Shown: piece by piece, positions 25,001 through 35,622 of the stretch
Position numbering within the stretch: position 1 is the first letter of the stretch
Layout: each line of letters opens with the position of its first letter
NCBI GenBank assembly: GCA_051294375.1
Contig: CM119264.1
Location: 26,846,755-26,910,754, forward strand
Direction: 5' to 3'
Source of the DNA: Paraspadella gotoi
Lineage: Eukaryota > Chaetognatha
Length of the DNA: 64,000 nucleotides
Program-made: the position numbers and the translations under genes
Notes under the pieces: generated by a model
What the model was told of the DNA's origin: nothing
The model's input: only the letters and a program-made list of their open reading frames with translations
The model's database searches: none

Positions 25001-26241
25001 ATTGCCTTTGTCTAAATGGAAAAGGAATTTATTCTGTGATAAGTTAATGTTGCAATAAATTTGATCACCGCTCAAACTCCTAACCTTTGTGGACGGAAGA
25101 ACGTTGGCTTCTGTCCACGGTGCGTTTTCTGGTCAAGAAGCCGCGCACGTGCTTTTGAATGTTGACCGCCGCTTTTTCTGGGTCACATGGAAATGTGATC
25201 AAATTTATCTAGTCCGTCATTCTCTCAATAAATAAATAATAAATACATCTTAATCAATCAATCAATCAATCAATCAACCAAACCTTTAAAAAATTAATCA
25301 AATTAAAGCAATTAATTAATCAATCAATAAAGCAATCGATCAACAAATCAAAGTAATGGATTAAACGATCAATAAATAAAAATCATTAAATTGATCAATC
25401 AATCAATGGATCAACCTTTGTCCGAAACGGCCTCCGAAGCTGCTCGCTCTCTTCCCTTCCAACTCTTCTCCGCGTTGGTCGAAATTTCCTCTCGAGTCGC
25501 CTTCGATTGCGATTCGTCGGGTTGAGCTGAGTTGGAAGCGGAGTTGTTGTTGTTCATGAAGATGATGACGATGACGACGACGATAAACGACGACGACAAC
25601 GATCGTCAAGTGAATCCAAACCCGATTTACTTTTTCCTTCTTCCTCCAAATGTCTTCGCGCCAAAAATCCACGGAAGTTTCTTTGAATATTGATCGCGGC
25701 CTCTGACGTCGTTAACAAAATATAAAAAATAAATAAATAAATATTTTTTTATAACTATAAGTCTCGGTAATGACACGAAAGATGACATTTACACTTTTGA
25801 GGACTTTTGATGACATTCACAGTCATTAAATAGCTTTTAACTGAATTTTAAAAAAAATTAAAAAACGCTTGAACCCAACAGCACAATGTAAATAAAAAGA
25901 CAATTAGGTATACATTTAAAATATTTTTTTTTTTTGGTTTGATTCCTTTTTTTTTAAAGTTCCTACCGTATTTAGACTGAGGATGAGAATGTTCTTTGCT
26001 TCTTCCGTCCGAGTTCTTGGGGGGATGGATGTTTAAGACGAAATAGTGAACTTTAGTATATTTAATTTAGTGATCTTTTGTCAAAAATATTTCGAACCTT
26101 TAAAACGTCGTTCTTTTCTTCATCGTCGTCATCTTTTTCATCCTTGTCGTCGTCGTCGTCGTTGTCGTCGTCGTCGTCCTCGTCACCGGCAACTTCGTGC
26201 TCGCTCTCCGTCTCCCAATAATCGTCGTCGTCTTCGTTCAT
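17036..26241 (-). CDS. IQUB: IQUB: IQ motif and ubiquitin-like domain protein, complete, 25 exons
   Basis: Minus-strand gene. Exons from start to stop: 26241-26098, 26015-25967, 25702-25631, 25526-25416, 25177-25085, 25011-24985, 24855-24799, 24099-24037, 23981-23884, 23088-23034, 22904-22861, 22789-22726, 22586-22548, 22493-22197, 21949-21833, 21456-21182, 21079-20934, 20829-20391, 20023-19838, 19387-19173, 19028-18914, 18617-18360, 18095-17889, 17652-17470, 17170-17036. They sum to 3,489 nt (1,162 aa) and all phases join. Layout by residue: acidic Asp-rich N-terminus 1-48; IQ1 about 66-82; IQ2 127-143; Pro/Glu-rich linker 157-305; IQ3 385-400; IQ4 406-422; ubiquitin-like domain 455-535; IQ5 671-690; then the conserved IQUB C-terminal half, including CxxC pairs near 933/936 and 957/960 and a KEEWSPWNCVLLTKEEA segment. 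Vertebrate IQUB is about 790 aa with a single annotated IQ motif, so this protein is longer at the N-terminus. Known role of the family: axonemal (radial spoke/ciliary) protein that binds calmodulin. Start chosen as the first ATG of the acidic exon; an upstream non-coding exon cannot be excluded. Exon 7 and 9 donors (GTTCGC, GTTTCA) are weak. Confidence 0.93.
17767..17840 (+). repeat. tRNA-derived SINE-like head (A and B box)
   Basis: Inside an IQUB intron, on the opposite strand. TGGCTGAGCAGG (17778 region) fits the tRNA A-box consensus at every fixed position, and GGTTCAATCAC about 40 nt downstream resembles a B box. The acceptor and T stems do not pair, so it is not a functional tRNA gene. 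A SINE head or tRNA relic is the likeliest reading. Confidence 0.4.
18191..18283. repeat. (CT)n microsatellite in IQUB intron
   Basis: Nearly pure CT run of about 93 bp between IQUB exons 22 and 23. Confidence 0.97.
19031..19142. repeat. (GATG)n(GATA)n microsatellite at an IQUB acceptor
   Basis: Five GATG units followed by about 23 GATA units. On the IQUB strand it directly precedes the acceptor of exon 21 (CATCAG|ATTCGTG), so the tetranucleotide array forms the intron's 3' end. Confidence 0.97.
21966..22171. repeat. (GAT)n-rich trinucleotide array in IQUB intron
   Basis: About 200 bp of GAT/ATG triplets with interruptions, between the exons for IQ3 and IQ4. Open in several frames as poly-Met/Ile, which is not coding. 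Confidence 0.95.
23183..23848. mobile_element. MITE-like element with terminal inverted repeats in IQUB intron
   Basis: Imperfect inverted repeats of about 75 bp bracket some 0.66 kb. The left end runs from TTTTGTTTTGCTTAC to CATGTTTCGGCTAAT (about 23183-23260) and the right end is its reverse complement (ATTAGCCGAAACATG ... GTAAGCAAAACAAAA, about 23765-23848). Between them GGGCATGNCTTTTCTGT-like units repeat near 23393-23445. No transposase frame, so it would be non-autonomous. It sits in the intron between exons 9 and 10, ending about 35 bp from exon 9. Confidence 0.7.
24160..24372 (+). repeat. Dispersed SINE-like repeat, copy 1
   Basis: About 210 bp matching 55012-55250 in the same orientation. 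Shared blocks include GGACTAAAATC, ATTGGTG, GTTCTAGCCC, AACCCGCCTGTAAC, TTACAGCCTGATC and GGCTTATATTGAACGGTT. The GGTGTTCTAGCC segment resembles a pol III B box. It lies in an IQUB intron. Confidence 0.75.
24446..24652. repeat. Two-copy tandem repeat, unit about 102 bp
   Basis: The unit starting TATGAAAACGGGTATCTTAA and ending CCCCTGTAATTCACGTTT occurs twice head to tail with only two or three substitutions. Located in an IQUB intron. Confidence 0.92.
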
Positions 26242-26935
26242 TTCCGGCTGAGGAATAAAGAATAATTGACATTTCATATAAATAAATTATAATATTAAAA
26301 TGTATAATAGAAAAAAGGAATCAACGGAGTTACCGGTATATCCATTATTTTTAAGTTTAGCTTTAGACTTTATCGCGATTGTAATTTGTAAGTAGCTCCT
26401 AGAAAATAAAATATTACTTGAGTAAACTGGATCAATTTGAAGTACGGGGTCAGTTTTTTGATCAACGACAGGCGACGATTATGACATCTACACTCGTTTT
26501 TCAATTCTTCATCGCTTTATTCCAGACTTCCACGATCAAGCATAACCAAGCAAACCGGCACGGAAGTGAGGGGCGAGGGAAAGAATAGTCTCTCTCACCG
26601 GTCGTAAAAATAGCGAAGGGGCGAAAGAGAGAGAGAAAAAAAAAAAGATAGCCCGGGAACAATGCCGAGGCAACGATATTCAGCTCCCGTCCGCAAGGCT
26701 GAAAATTGAAAACCTTGAATTCAAGTTCAGGACTCCATCGGAAAAATTCGCGCTAAACTAACTTTTTCTCTTTTTAACGTCGATTTGGGGCCTCGAATGT
26801 ATCGATAATTGTTAAGTCTGACGAAGGATCCTTCGGGACCCATTTACGTAATGCGAGAAGCTAGAAAACCCATAAAGAATGGGAATGAAAAGCGGCAGGA
26901 TTTAAGAAAAAACAAGGATGGAGAGAGAGAGGGGG

Positions 26936-27030
<95 letters not shown>

Positions 27031-30000
27031 AGAGAAAGGAAGAAAGAAGGATCTCGGAAAAAGAAGGTAAGAGATCATATAAGAAAGAATTAAGGAGAAG
27101 TAGAGAAAGGCAGACAAATGGAATGTTATGCAACCATAGATTTAAGAGCTCAGAAGTTTATAAAATGGGTTTTCGAAATGCGTTTCTTAAATATAATATC
27201 TTAGAATTACATTTCACGATTAATCTACAGAAAGAATTAATAAACACTTTAGTATCTTTTTAAACTCATAACGAATATAAAAAAAAAACCTTGTGAAGTA
27301 ATACATTCGGTTCGACAAAAGAGTTACGAGGAGAAAAAAAAAACCTTTCCGCTTCATAAACCAAATCCAGGGACGGAGATTGTATGGATGTGTACTGCAT
27401 ATATTCAATGAATATTATTATTAAAGAGCAAAAGTATAATTTAAATTCAAAATTATTCGTGGATTATTGGATGCGTAAATGGGAGTCTTGATTACAAATT
27501 TTAAATAAATCTAAAAATCGTACGTAACCATTTTGAAAACGTCTCAAATGTTATAATCATGATAATATATACAACAGGTATCAGCTTATGAAAATAATTC
27601 CAATGCAATTATTATTATGTCAATCGCAAAAATTTTCTTTTTTCCGACTCGAAATCTCGAAAGTCGTTTCATTACGCTCCTCGTATCCCCGCAGTCGATC
27701 GCCTCGAAATTGATTACCCAATATCTTTCGTGGGGTTAATTTGCATCTTCCTCGAGTCCCACCCCTCCTCATCCTAACCTCTTCCCCCTCAACACCCTTT
27801 CCCCACCTCCTCCCCCCCCTCGCGGGCCAATCCCCCCCTCCGCCGCCGCCCGGGGAATCGCGGAACTTCTCCCTTCCCTCCTTACCTCTTTTCCTTTCCC
27901 CCGCGGTATATATACGAGCTCCCAGGTTTCCACTAATCGTCAGTATCAGGCGATTCCTTCATCAGGCGCAACTTGGCTACAAGGATTCGACTAAAAAATG
28001 ACTTTTCCTCCTCCTTTTTCGGCCGCCCTTTTTCCACTCTCTTGTCTATGGGATCGGAGAACTCTTTGTGTGGAGGAAAGTGCGGGTAGAGGCGAAGGGG
28101 GGGGGAGGAGAAAGAGCAAAGTCATTCCAAGGTATTGGATGGCTGCATTTCTCCCTTCATGATTTATTCGGTTATCCGACAACACCGACAATGGGCGCCG
28201 CATGGCCGAAAAAAAAAATGCAAGGATTTTTTAAACCTCGTCCTCAAATATATGATCAAAGAATATGGCAATTTCCAAATAATGTTGTTCTAAATCACAA
28301 TTAACAAGAAATAAAACGGTTAACGAAAATTGTTTATTAGTATCTACTATCTAGTAGGTAATTTAAAATTTTATAAAACCAAACGTAGTTGAGGGGGAAA
28401 CTTCGGGAAGGTACAGTAGGTACCTCCTGGCTGGCTGATTGTTCTGGGATGCCCTTGGGGAGAGAACAGAGAGGTAAAAGGATGCAAAATATACGACTGA
28501 ATGATGAAATTTTTTCTCCGACAAAATAAAAATATATATTATTCAAATTTAAAACCCGATGCGTCTGATTTGAGTATGCTTTGAATTTGAATCTGTAACA
28601 TAATTTAAGAAGTCTTTTGTTTACCACCCAGATTGAGGTGCTGTTTATTGTATTTGGCCAAGCGATGTCGCTCTCATTCAGACGAGCCCCATTTTGTTTT
28701 TTCCGTTTTCGGCAAAGTGCTGCTGCGGTCGTCGACGTCCCCGCCGTCGCAGCTGGCGCCGCAGAAGCCGCTTCGGTTTTCGGCAGGACTCGTTGCTTCT
28801 GCCGCTGAGGATGGGTAATGGTGTAATAATTTTTGGTCATCATCTTTTAATTTTTTCACTTAGCTTATACCAAAGCATACCATTTTACAACTGCCATTGT
28901 TTCCAATGCTTAATTTTCATCAATTTAGATTTTTTTATTCTCTTCTCCCCGCTTCAAATGGTTTTTATTCTGTTATTATGTATTATTCTCATACTTATGC
29001 GTTTCAAGTTCGTTATCGCTGCACAACAAAGTAACAGAGAATGTACAATTATACATTTTGCATCAACAATCCGGATACCCTGATCATTTGCGACGGTAAT
29101 TTTATCATCGCTCCCTATCGCTACAACTCCAGTATCTTGTCTTCTCTAAACTAGAACCCTGAACTGGGGTTGAAATCTCGCTTTTTCAAGAACAGGTTTG
29201 GTATGTATTTCTTTTTCATTGCCACAGGCGCAGCAGATCGTATTGATTTCGTCTTTTTTCTAATGACAAAGAATATATGGAGGGTGGTAGTCTTGGTTTA
29301 TTCTCTCTATAAGAAATTTTCAAATTGTTTAATAAACTATGCATATTACCAAAAATATTTAAAATTTTCTTCAACAATGATGATGTTGAAGAAAAATAAA
29401 AATCGTTTTAGTTAATTATCTAAAACAAAGAAAAGAAAGAAACTATGTGTAATATAACTATTCTAATTTTAAAGATTATTCCTAAAAATCGTTCTCGACC
29501 AACCCTATAAATTGTAGAAGACAAAGTTATTACGAATTAATGTGAGCTTGTCACATGTCAGGACTGTGGTTTAAATTCAGAATTTTGACGCTTTTGGCAG
29601 TCGAATTTTTCAAAGTGACAACCGGAGCGAAAATTAAATGTGCTGTTGGATCTAAAATTTATTGTAATTTGTTAAAAATAAGAATTTCCCACAAATTCTA
29701 TTAGATTTGTTATGTAATAATTGATAATTGATATGTCTTCATAGTTCATATGGTAGAGACCGAATTTATTTTTTTAATTTAAAAAGTTTGTTTCATTAAC
29801 GCCTTTGTTCATACTTTTAACTTCATCCCAAAAATATTAATTATCTCCTAAAAATATTACTAAAAATGATTTGGCTTGTATTACTTTGTATTTGCGTCGT
29901 ACATGATTCGTGCCAATGACCTAAAAACGATTACGCGTTCTCAGTTGATTTTTTCTGAATGATGCCACTGATCCCATGGGACTGCGCGTGAAAGCGGCAG

Positions 30001-30327
30001 GAGCTGCGAGAACAGTGAACAGCTGCTTCAAGACCTTAAAACAAGCAGTTGTTCAACCTCGGACTCTTGTCTTTTCAATATTGGTTTAAGTTACGTAATC
30101 GTATTTAGCGTTGTTTTAGTAATTTGAAAATAAAAATTACTTTGTCTTCGTTTGTATCGAATAATTTTGTTTTGATATTTGTAATTCTAAGAGGGGGGCA
30201 TCTTTCGTATTCCGAGTCTAAAAAGAGAAAAAAAAAGAGAGAAAAAATCCTTTTAAAGTTTTTTCCACAAACTCGAAAGCTCGATCGTGAAGACAGTTTG
30301 AGTTTCTCTGGCTTCCACTTCGAAGAA

Positions 30328-30370
<43 letters not shown>

Positions 30371-31860
30371 GGTCTGCGCCTTTCCCTGCCCTTCCCAGTG
30401 ACATTTTCGTTTACATCAACAGCGTTTCCCTTCACGTTTTGGCAGATTTTTGGTTTTTCTATGCATCAGTGTGAATCTCTCGGTTGTAAAAACTCAGTCG
30501 AAAGCCCCGATCTGTCTTTTTTTTTCGCTGCCCGCTGTAAAAAAATCGGGATTCGTTTAAACTTTATTTTCGGTTTTTCCCAACCGCGTCGAATTTGGGA
30601 ATTGAATTAACGTGGAATAGCTCGAGCCTCTCCCCAAGACCCGAGTCTCTCTCATCCCAAGTGAAAACTACTTCTCATTTCGTTCGATCCGTCGGGCATA
30701 GTAGTATTTATAATCTCGTCGAGAGTCCTGGCCTTCCTTTTTTTTTTTCAAATATATAAAGCCTGAGAATCGATTGATTTTCACCTTTGAACGAACTCTT
30801 CTCTCGTCCCGTCCTCTTTCCGACCCCTCGTTTTCAAATTTTCTCTCATCGGTTGACTCCTCTTTTTATTGTGGGGGCTTTTGTGGGTCGATCCTTTTCA
30901 ACGCTTATGACCCGGTTACGCTTCCCGTTGCTCTCCGTACCCAAAAATACGCGGCGACCGAAATTGTTTGCTTCTCAAATCGCTCTCGATTCTGAGAGCG
31001 AAAAATCGACTTTTGAAATAGTCTACGAAACTCAGTCTCAAGCCCGTCAATTTTGGAGTGAAACGGATTTGTGCTTTCGAGGATAGAATTTTTATCTTGG
31101 GATGCTTTCTCAGGCTTGTTAATCAAACAGAAGGAGGAAAAACCAAACATTCGAGCGAATCCGCTGCGCTCACCTTCCAAGAGAGAGAGATATGCTTCTT
31201 TCCTGTTTTTATTTAATGCCGATCCGGTTTCTGTTTGAGTGAAAACACTGCTTGATTATCTGCTAAAAATAGCTCGGGAGTGAACCCCGAGCTACTCTGC
31301 CAGTCTGAGTATATCCCTTCGTTCTATAAACAAAACAATTTTTTTCTTTTTAGTTTATTCGCACTTTGTTCTCTCGATCCCTTATCGTCGAATTCTCAAC
31401 GCTAACGATCGCTTCTCTTCTTTCTCTCCACCCAGATATTTCAGGTGTGTGGTTCACTGCGCCGATTGGGATAACAAATCGCACCAATGTCAGCTTCATA
31501 AACCGAAGCTGATTTTTTTTTTGTGGCTAAATGTAGTAAATGTACCCGCCTACGACGCTTTTAAAAAACAGAAACACTTGTCAATTAAAGAAGAAGAAAA
31601 ACCCCACTCGCAAAGACAAAACTCAATTAACAACTTTGTTCGCTTCGAATTTGCCTGGCACCGAAGAGGAATAAAAAAAAAAGGCTGCTTCTCTTTCTCT
31701 CTCTCTCTCCACTGACGCCACCGGCTTTTCATAACCCGCCCCGCCTGTCGCAAGCGTTGAACCATGACTTGTTGGCTTTCCGCTGCATCGCAACGTAAAT
31801 CGGCGCCGCCTCCGCCACGCGGAGGATTTCCTTGCACGCCGCGAGCATCCGGCCCACGGG
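26242..31860. other. Intergenic region between divergent IQUB and neurabin genes
   Basis: 5.6 kb separate the two start codons. It holds a (GA)n tract at 26921-27036, a C-rich patch at 27765-27860, a (CT)n tract at 30331-30368 and ordinary AT-rich sequence. Open frames at 28337-28850 (both strands) and 30774-31180 have no recognisable domain and no convincing splice structure. The upstream regions and 5' UTRs of both genes must lie here. In the neurabin frame an in-frame stop occurs at 31765-31767, upstream of the chosen ATG. Confidence 0.6.
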
Positions 31861-34424
31861 ATGGAGCCCAGCGCCGATGACGACGGATTCGTGGAAAGGA
31901 CGACATTGACGACGACCCCATCGCCCGATCGTGACGCCCGCCCGTTCCACGACGAACGCCTAACTGGTGAGACCTCCCGTCACGTCAGCCCAATACTACC
32001 TATTTAATGTTTACCAATAAAAAAATAATATTGATCGAAAGTAGCGCTATAAAATCGTAGCTGGTGATATGAGGTCCTAGTCGCGTTAATTTAATCAAAT
32101 AATGTGAAAGTTTATAATCGAATACAATTTCTTTGCTTTTGGTTCCAAGTCGAAGCATGCCTTTCATTTATGTACATGGGAGATGGATTCGATGTAGAGA
32201 CAATGGTAAATATTTCCTCGAAACACCACAACAATCGGTTTGGATCTTCGATTCGAACGCAAAGTCGAGGAAGACTAACAAGGAATAGCAGGACTATATA
32301 CTAATAAGTATATTATCTAGTAATTTAAACAAACCGTTTTTAGTTATTATTAAATTAAATATCTCATGAAATTTTTGCAAAAGAGCTATAGCTTCCTTAG
32401 CGAACTAGTTTGCACTTCCTTAAGTTTGCTATAATGATAACGTTTTCTTAGACAATAGTTCTGTTTCAAATTGTCATCTCCTTGACACATATCGTTCATG
32501 CATGAAAATACCCGCGGTGACAGGGATAACCTGATGGCTGATACCTTGAAAAGTCAATGTTCATGGATATATTATAAAATTTGTTGACATAAGTTTTCGA
32601 TTGATAAATAGATTAAAAGGGCTGTTTGGATAGTTATTATTTACATTTCTGGATAAAAACGCATCTTGATTATTTCCAAACTTATAAACATTAAATGTTA
32701 TCTTTATTCATTTTTTGTCTTTAAAGGTGGGGAAAAATAATTGGCTAATTTTCTTGATGTTGGATCCTTTCACTTCCTTACCTTTTGTGAGCCACTCTTA
32801 AGAATGCCCGGTCTGTTGGATATCGTTACAACCATCTTTTGAAAAAAATAACTTATAATAGTACTCACGGGAATTTTCCTCGGCAAATATCAACCCGGTT
32901 TGGCAAATCTTCTTTGATTTATAATTATCAATCGAGTTTATTTTTCACACGATCAGACCGTTCAGCACCTCCCGACGCTTCCGCTTCCGCTTCCTCTTGC
33001 GACCAATCTCGTAGTCGCTCCTCCGAACCTAACCCCAACGTCGCCTCCCCCAACTCGTCGTCCGCGGCCGACATCTCTGCAGACATGAGGGAAATCAACC
33101 GACCCAAGACTGGCTCCAACGTCAGTAAAATGAAAGTAAGGAAAAACAAGTTATAATTTTTTAAAAAAAAATATTTTACAGAGCATTTGCCTCTCGTTTA
33201 ATTTGCTTTATTACCCATTTCGCTTTGTTTCTCCTCGTTTTTATTTTTATTTTTTAAGGATCAGGTAAATTTGTTTTTCCGAAATAAATAAGAAAATAAA
33301 AACTATTGGTTAATAGAATTTTGGAGTTGTGACTTTGCATTCATGTAACTAGTTTGTGTCTTCAGCTTTTTTTGGGGGTCCCGCGTGAATTTAGACGTAA
33401 TACATCTTAACTTTTTTTTTTCTTTAATTTGGGCTTTCTCGTTATTAACCCCAGAGTTCATACTCTTAATCAACGGCTTTATATATTTAAATTAATATCA
33501 GCTTGGGAAAGGTTGACGCTCCCTTCGAATCGAATAACTTCTGGGGGTTTGTTTTGAAAATGTCAAAATCTCCTATGATCGATGCCCTCTTTACGAAATT
33601 GAATTAAATTTTTTTTTTTTAAATTTCTCATCCCGCTTCCAAGTTCATCTTGGCGTCTAGTCCTAGTCGAATCGACCACAAGATTTCCCATCGAAGGGAA
33701 AAAAAAACATATCTCGCCGCACGGGGTCTCTTTTTTTAAACCTTCACCCTTCAGCCAAAAAAACGGTCGTGTTTTTTTGGGAGGGTTCGCGCATCGAAAA
33801 CCCTTCCCCTTTTTTTTTCATTTCCCCAGGAAATGTTCAACACGCGAAGTCTGGACGAGTCGGCCGCGGGCTCCTTCAACGAGTCTCGTCCAGTTGCCGG
33901 AGTGGTGGGCGTTGCCGGGCGTCTGCTCGACAACGCCAAGGCTAACCGCGCCAGGATGAGCATCGATCGCGTCGCCTCGACCGAGTCCAACGGAGCTGGC
34001 GCCGCCGCGGCCGACGACAACGAGATCGAAGAGACGGCGACGGCGACGGCGACCCCCTCCGTGGGCGCAAAGAACGGCCTAAAGTCCACCGATCACGTCA
34101 AACGTTTTCAAGTGGGTCGAGTTTGCGATGAGAGACATTTCAGTTCATGATGAATTGTAATGCAATGAATTTCTTCCACACTTTCTTTTTTCCAGAACGC
34201 TCGCGCTCTTTTCACCCGCATGGAGGAAGAGTCTAAAAAGGAAAATCTTCGCCCTTTGCCACTCGGCCAAAGTCCTTACGCCAAATATAGAGGGGTTTCG
34301 CCCGCTCGCGCCTCACATGTCGCCTCTCCCTCTCTGAGGTCTCCGCGCCCCCCTCCCCCGGGTAAATAGGCCATGTTTGTCTGTCTCTCTCTCTCCTTAT
34401 TTTTTTCTCTTTCTCTCTTTTTAT

Positions 34425-34498
<74 letters not shown>

Positions 34499-35622
34499 TA
34501 ACATACGAAATTTGTCTTTAGGCGCCGAAACCGACAGCGACGCGCCCCCTCGCGGTGCCGACGCCTACTCTTCGCCGCTTTCAGCTTGTTCCGATGCGCC
34601 GACGTCCCCGCTCGTTTCCCCGAGGCCCTTTAACAAACTGGGGTCGATGGGGGCGTCGCTGGGGTCTTCGTCGCCCACGCCTCCCAAGGCGGCCTACAAG
34701 GGAAAATTTGCCAGCGGAAGATCTCCCTCGTCTTCCTTCGACGAACAAAGGTTAACGTTTAATTAATATTAAGCTGTTCAGTAGTATTTGGCTAACTGAA
34801 TATTTATTTTTAATGAAACCTAACTGATGTGTCAGTGCAGTATCTCTATCTCTTTATTATCTTTGAGCAAAGGCAAAAAAACAACTCGAGCTGAAGCAGA
34901 ACCCAAGACAGAAATAAAATCTATCTCTTTGCACCTTTTGTCGTCGCTTGATGAGGAGGAAGGGGGAAGGGAGGAAAAGAGGCGGAAGCGGAAGAAGAAA
35001 AGGTGTCGCCATCGTTAATGGGGAAGAGAAATGGGAATTTGGGAATCCAGATTAAATCTCTCTTTATCTGAAAACTTTTTTAACCTTCATCAGTCGCAGC
35101 CCGGGATATCTTCCCAGTCGCGATCCCAAGTGCCAACTGTTCGAAGAACCTACGGTGGTGCCTCCTTCGACGCTTCGACAAGAGGGCGTTGGGGAGGAGA
35201 CGAAGACGGATCGTGGCAGCAAGAGGGAGAGTCGAAGGTAAGGGGCTTTTGGTAGGGTAATTTCATGTATATTGTTTCTAACTCAATTCTGCATTCGATT
35301 CAGCACGGACCGCCGGTCGGAACCCTCTCCTCCCACCCCTCAAGACAAAATGACCAAGGACGAGATAATTCGAAGCCTACAAGCAGCCGAGTCCTACTGG
35401 GAGCGGGGGACCTACGCCGCCGACCGGTCCGCGGAGCCAGAGCATCGCGAACCGCAGCAGCGCAACAGTCGCAGCACGCATCGACGCAGCAACGATCTCA
35501 ATCCGGCGGCGTCATCGACTTCTTCGTCGGTGCCCGATCATCCGCCCAGCGGCGCCGTCAACTCGGCGCCGTTTCCCTCGTCGCGATCGCCCTTCGTGGT
35601 GGAGAGCATGAGCGAGGACAAG
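31861..35622 (+). CDS. Neurabin N-terminal block (actin-binding region), exons 1-7 of the assembly order
   Basis: Seven exons. After a short acidic leader comes a Ser/Pro-rich stretch, then [12 protein letters not shown], the counterpart of the conserved neurabin segment before the actin-binding region, and [19 protein letters not shown], the counterpart of the conserved motif at the end of that region. The following exons are Ser/Pro-rich and carry [21 protein letters not shown]. The last exon ends in phase 0 at SEDK|GTAAGT, which matches the phase-0 start of the exon found inverted at 38552. Actin binding is inferred from the family. Confidence 0.9.

Noticed and set aside
28337-28850. Minus-strand 168-codon frame in the intergenic region
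   Set aside because: No domain, composition changes along its length, and overlapping open frames of equal size on the other strand.
31550-31950. Minus-strand frames with [15 protein letters not shown]-like sequence, briefly considered as a dehydrogenase fragment
   Set aside because: They are the reverse of the neurabin start exon, which has a good ATG, a phase-1 donor and a matching next exon; the similarity did not extend.
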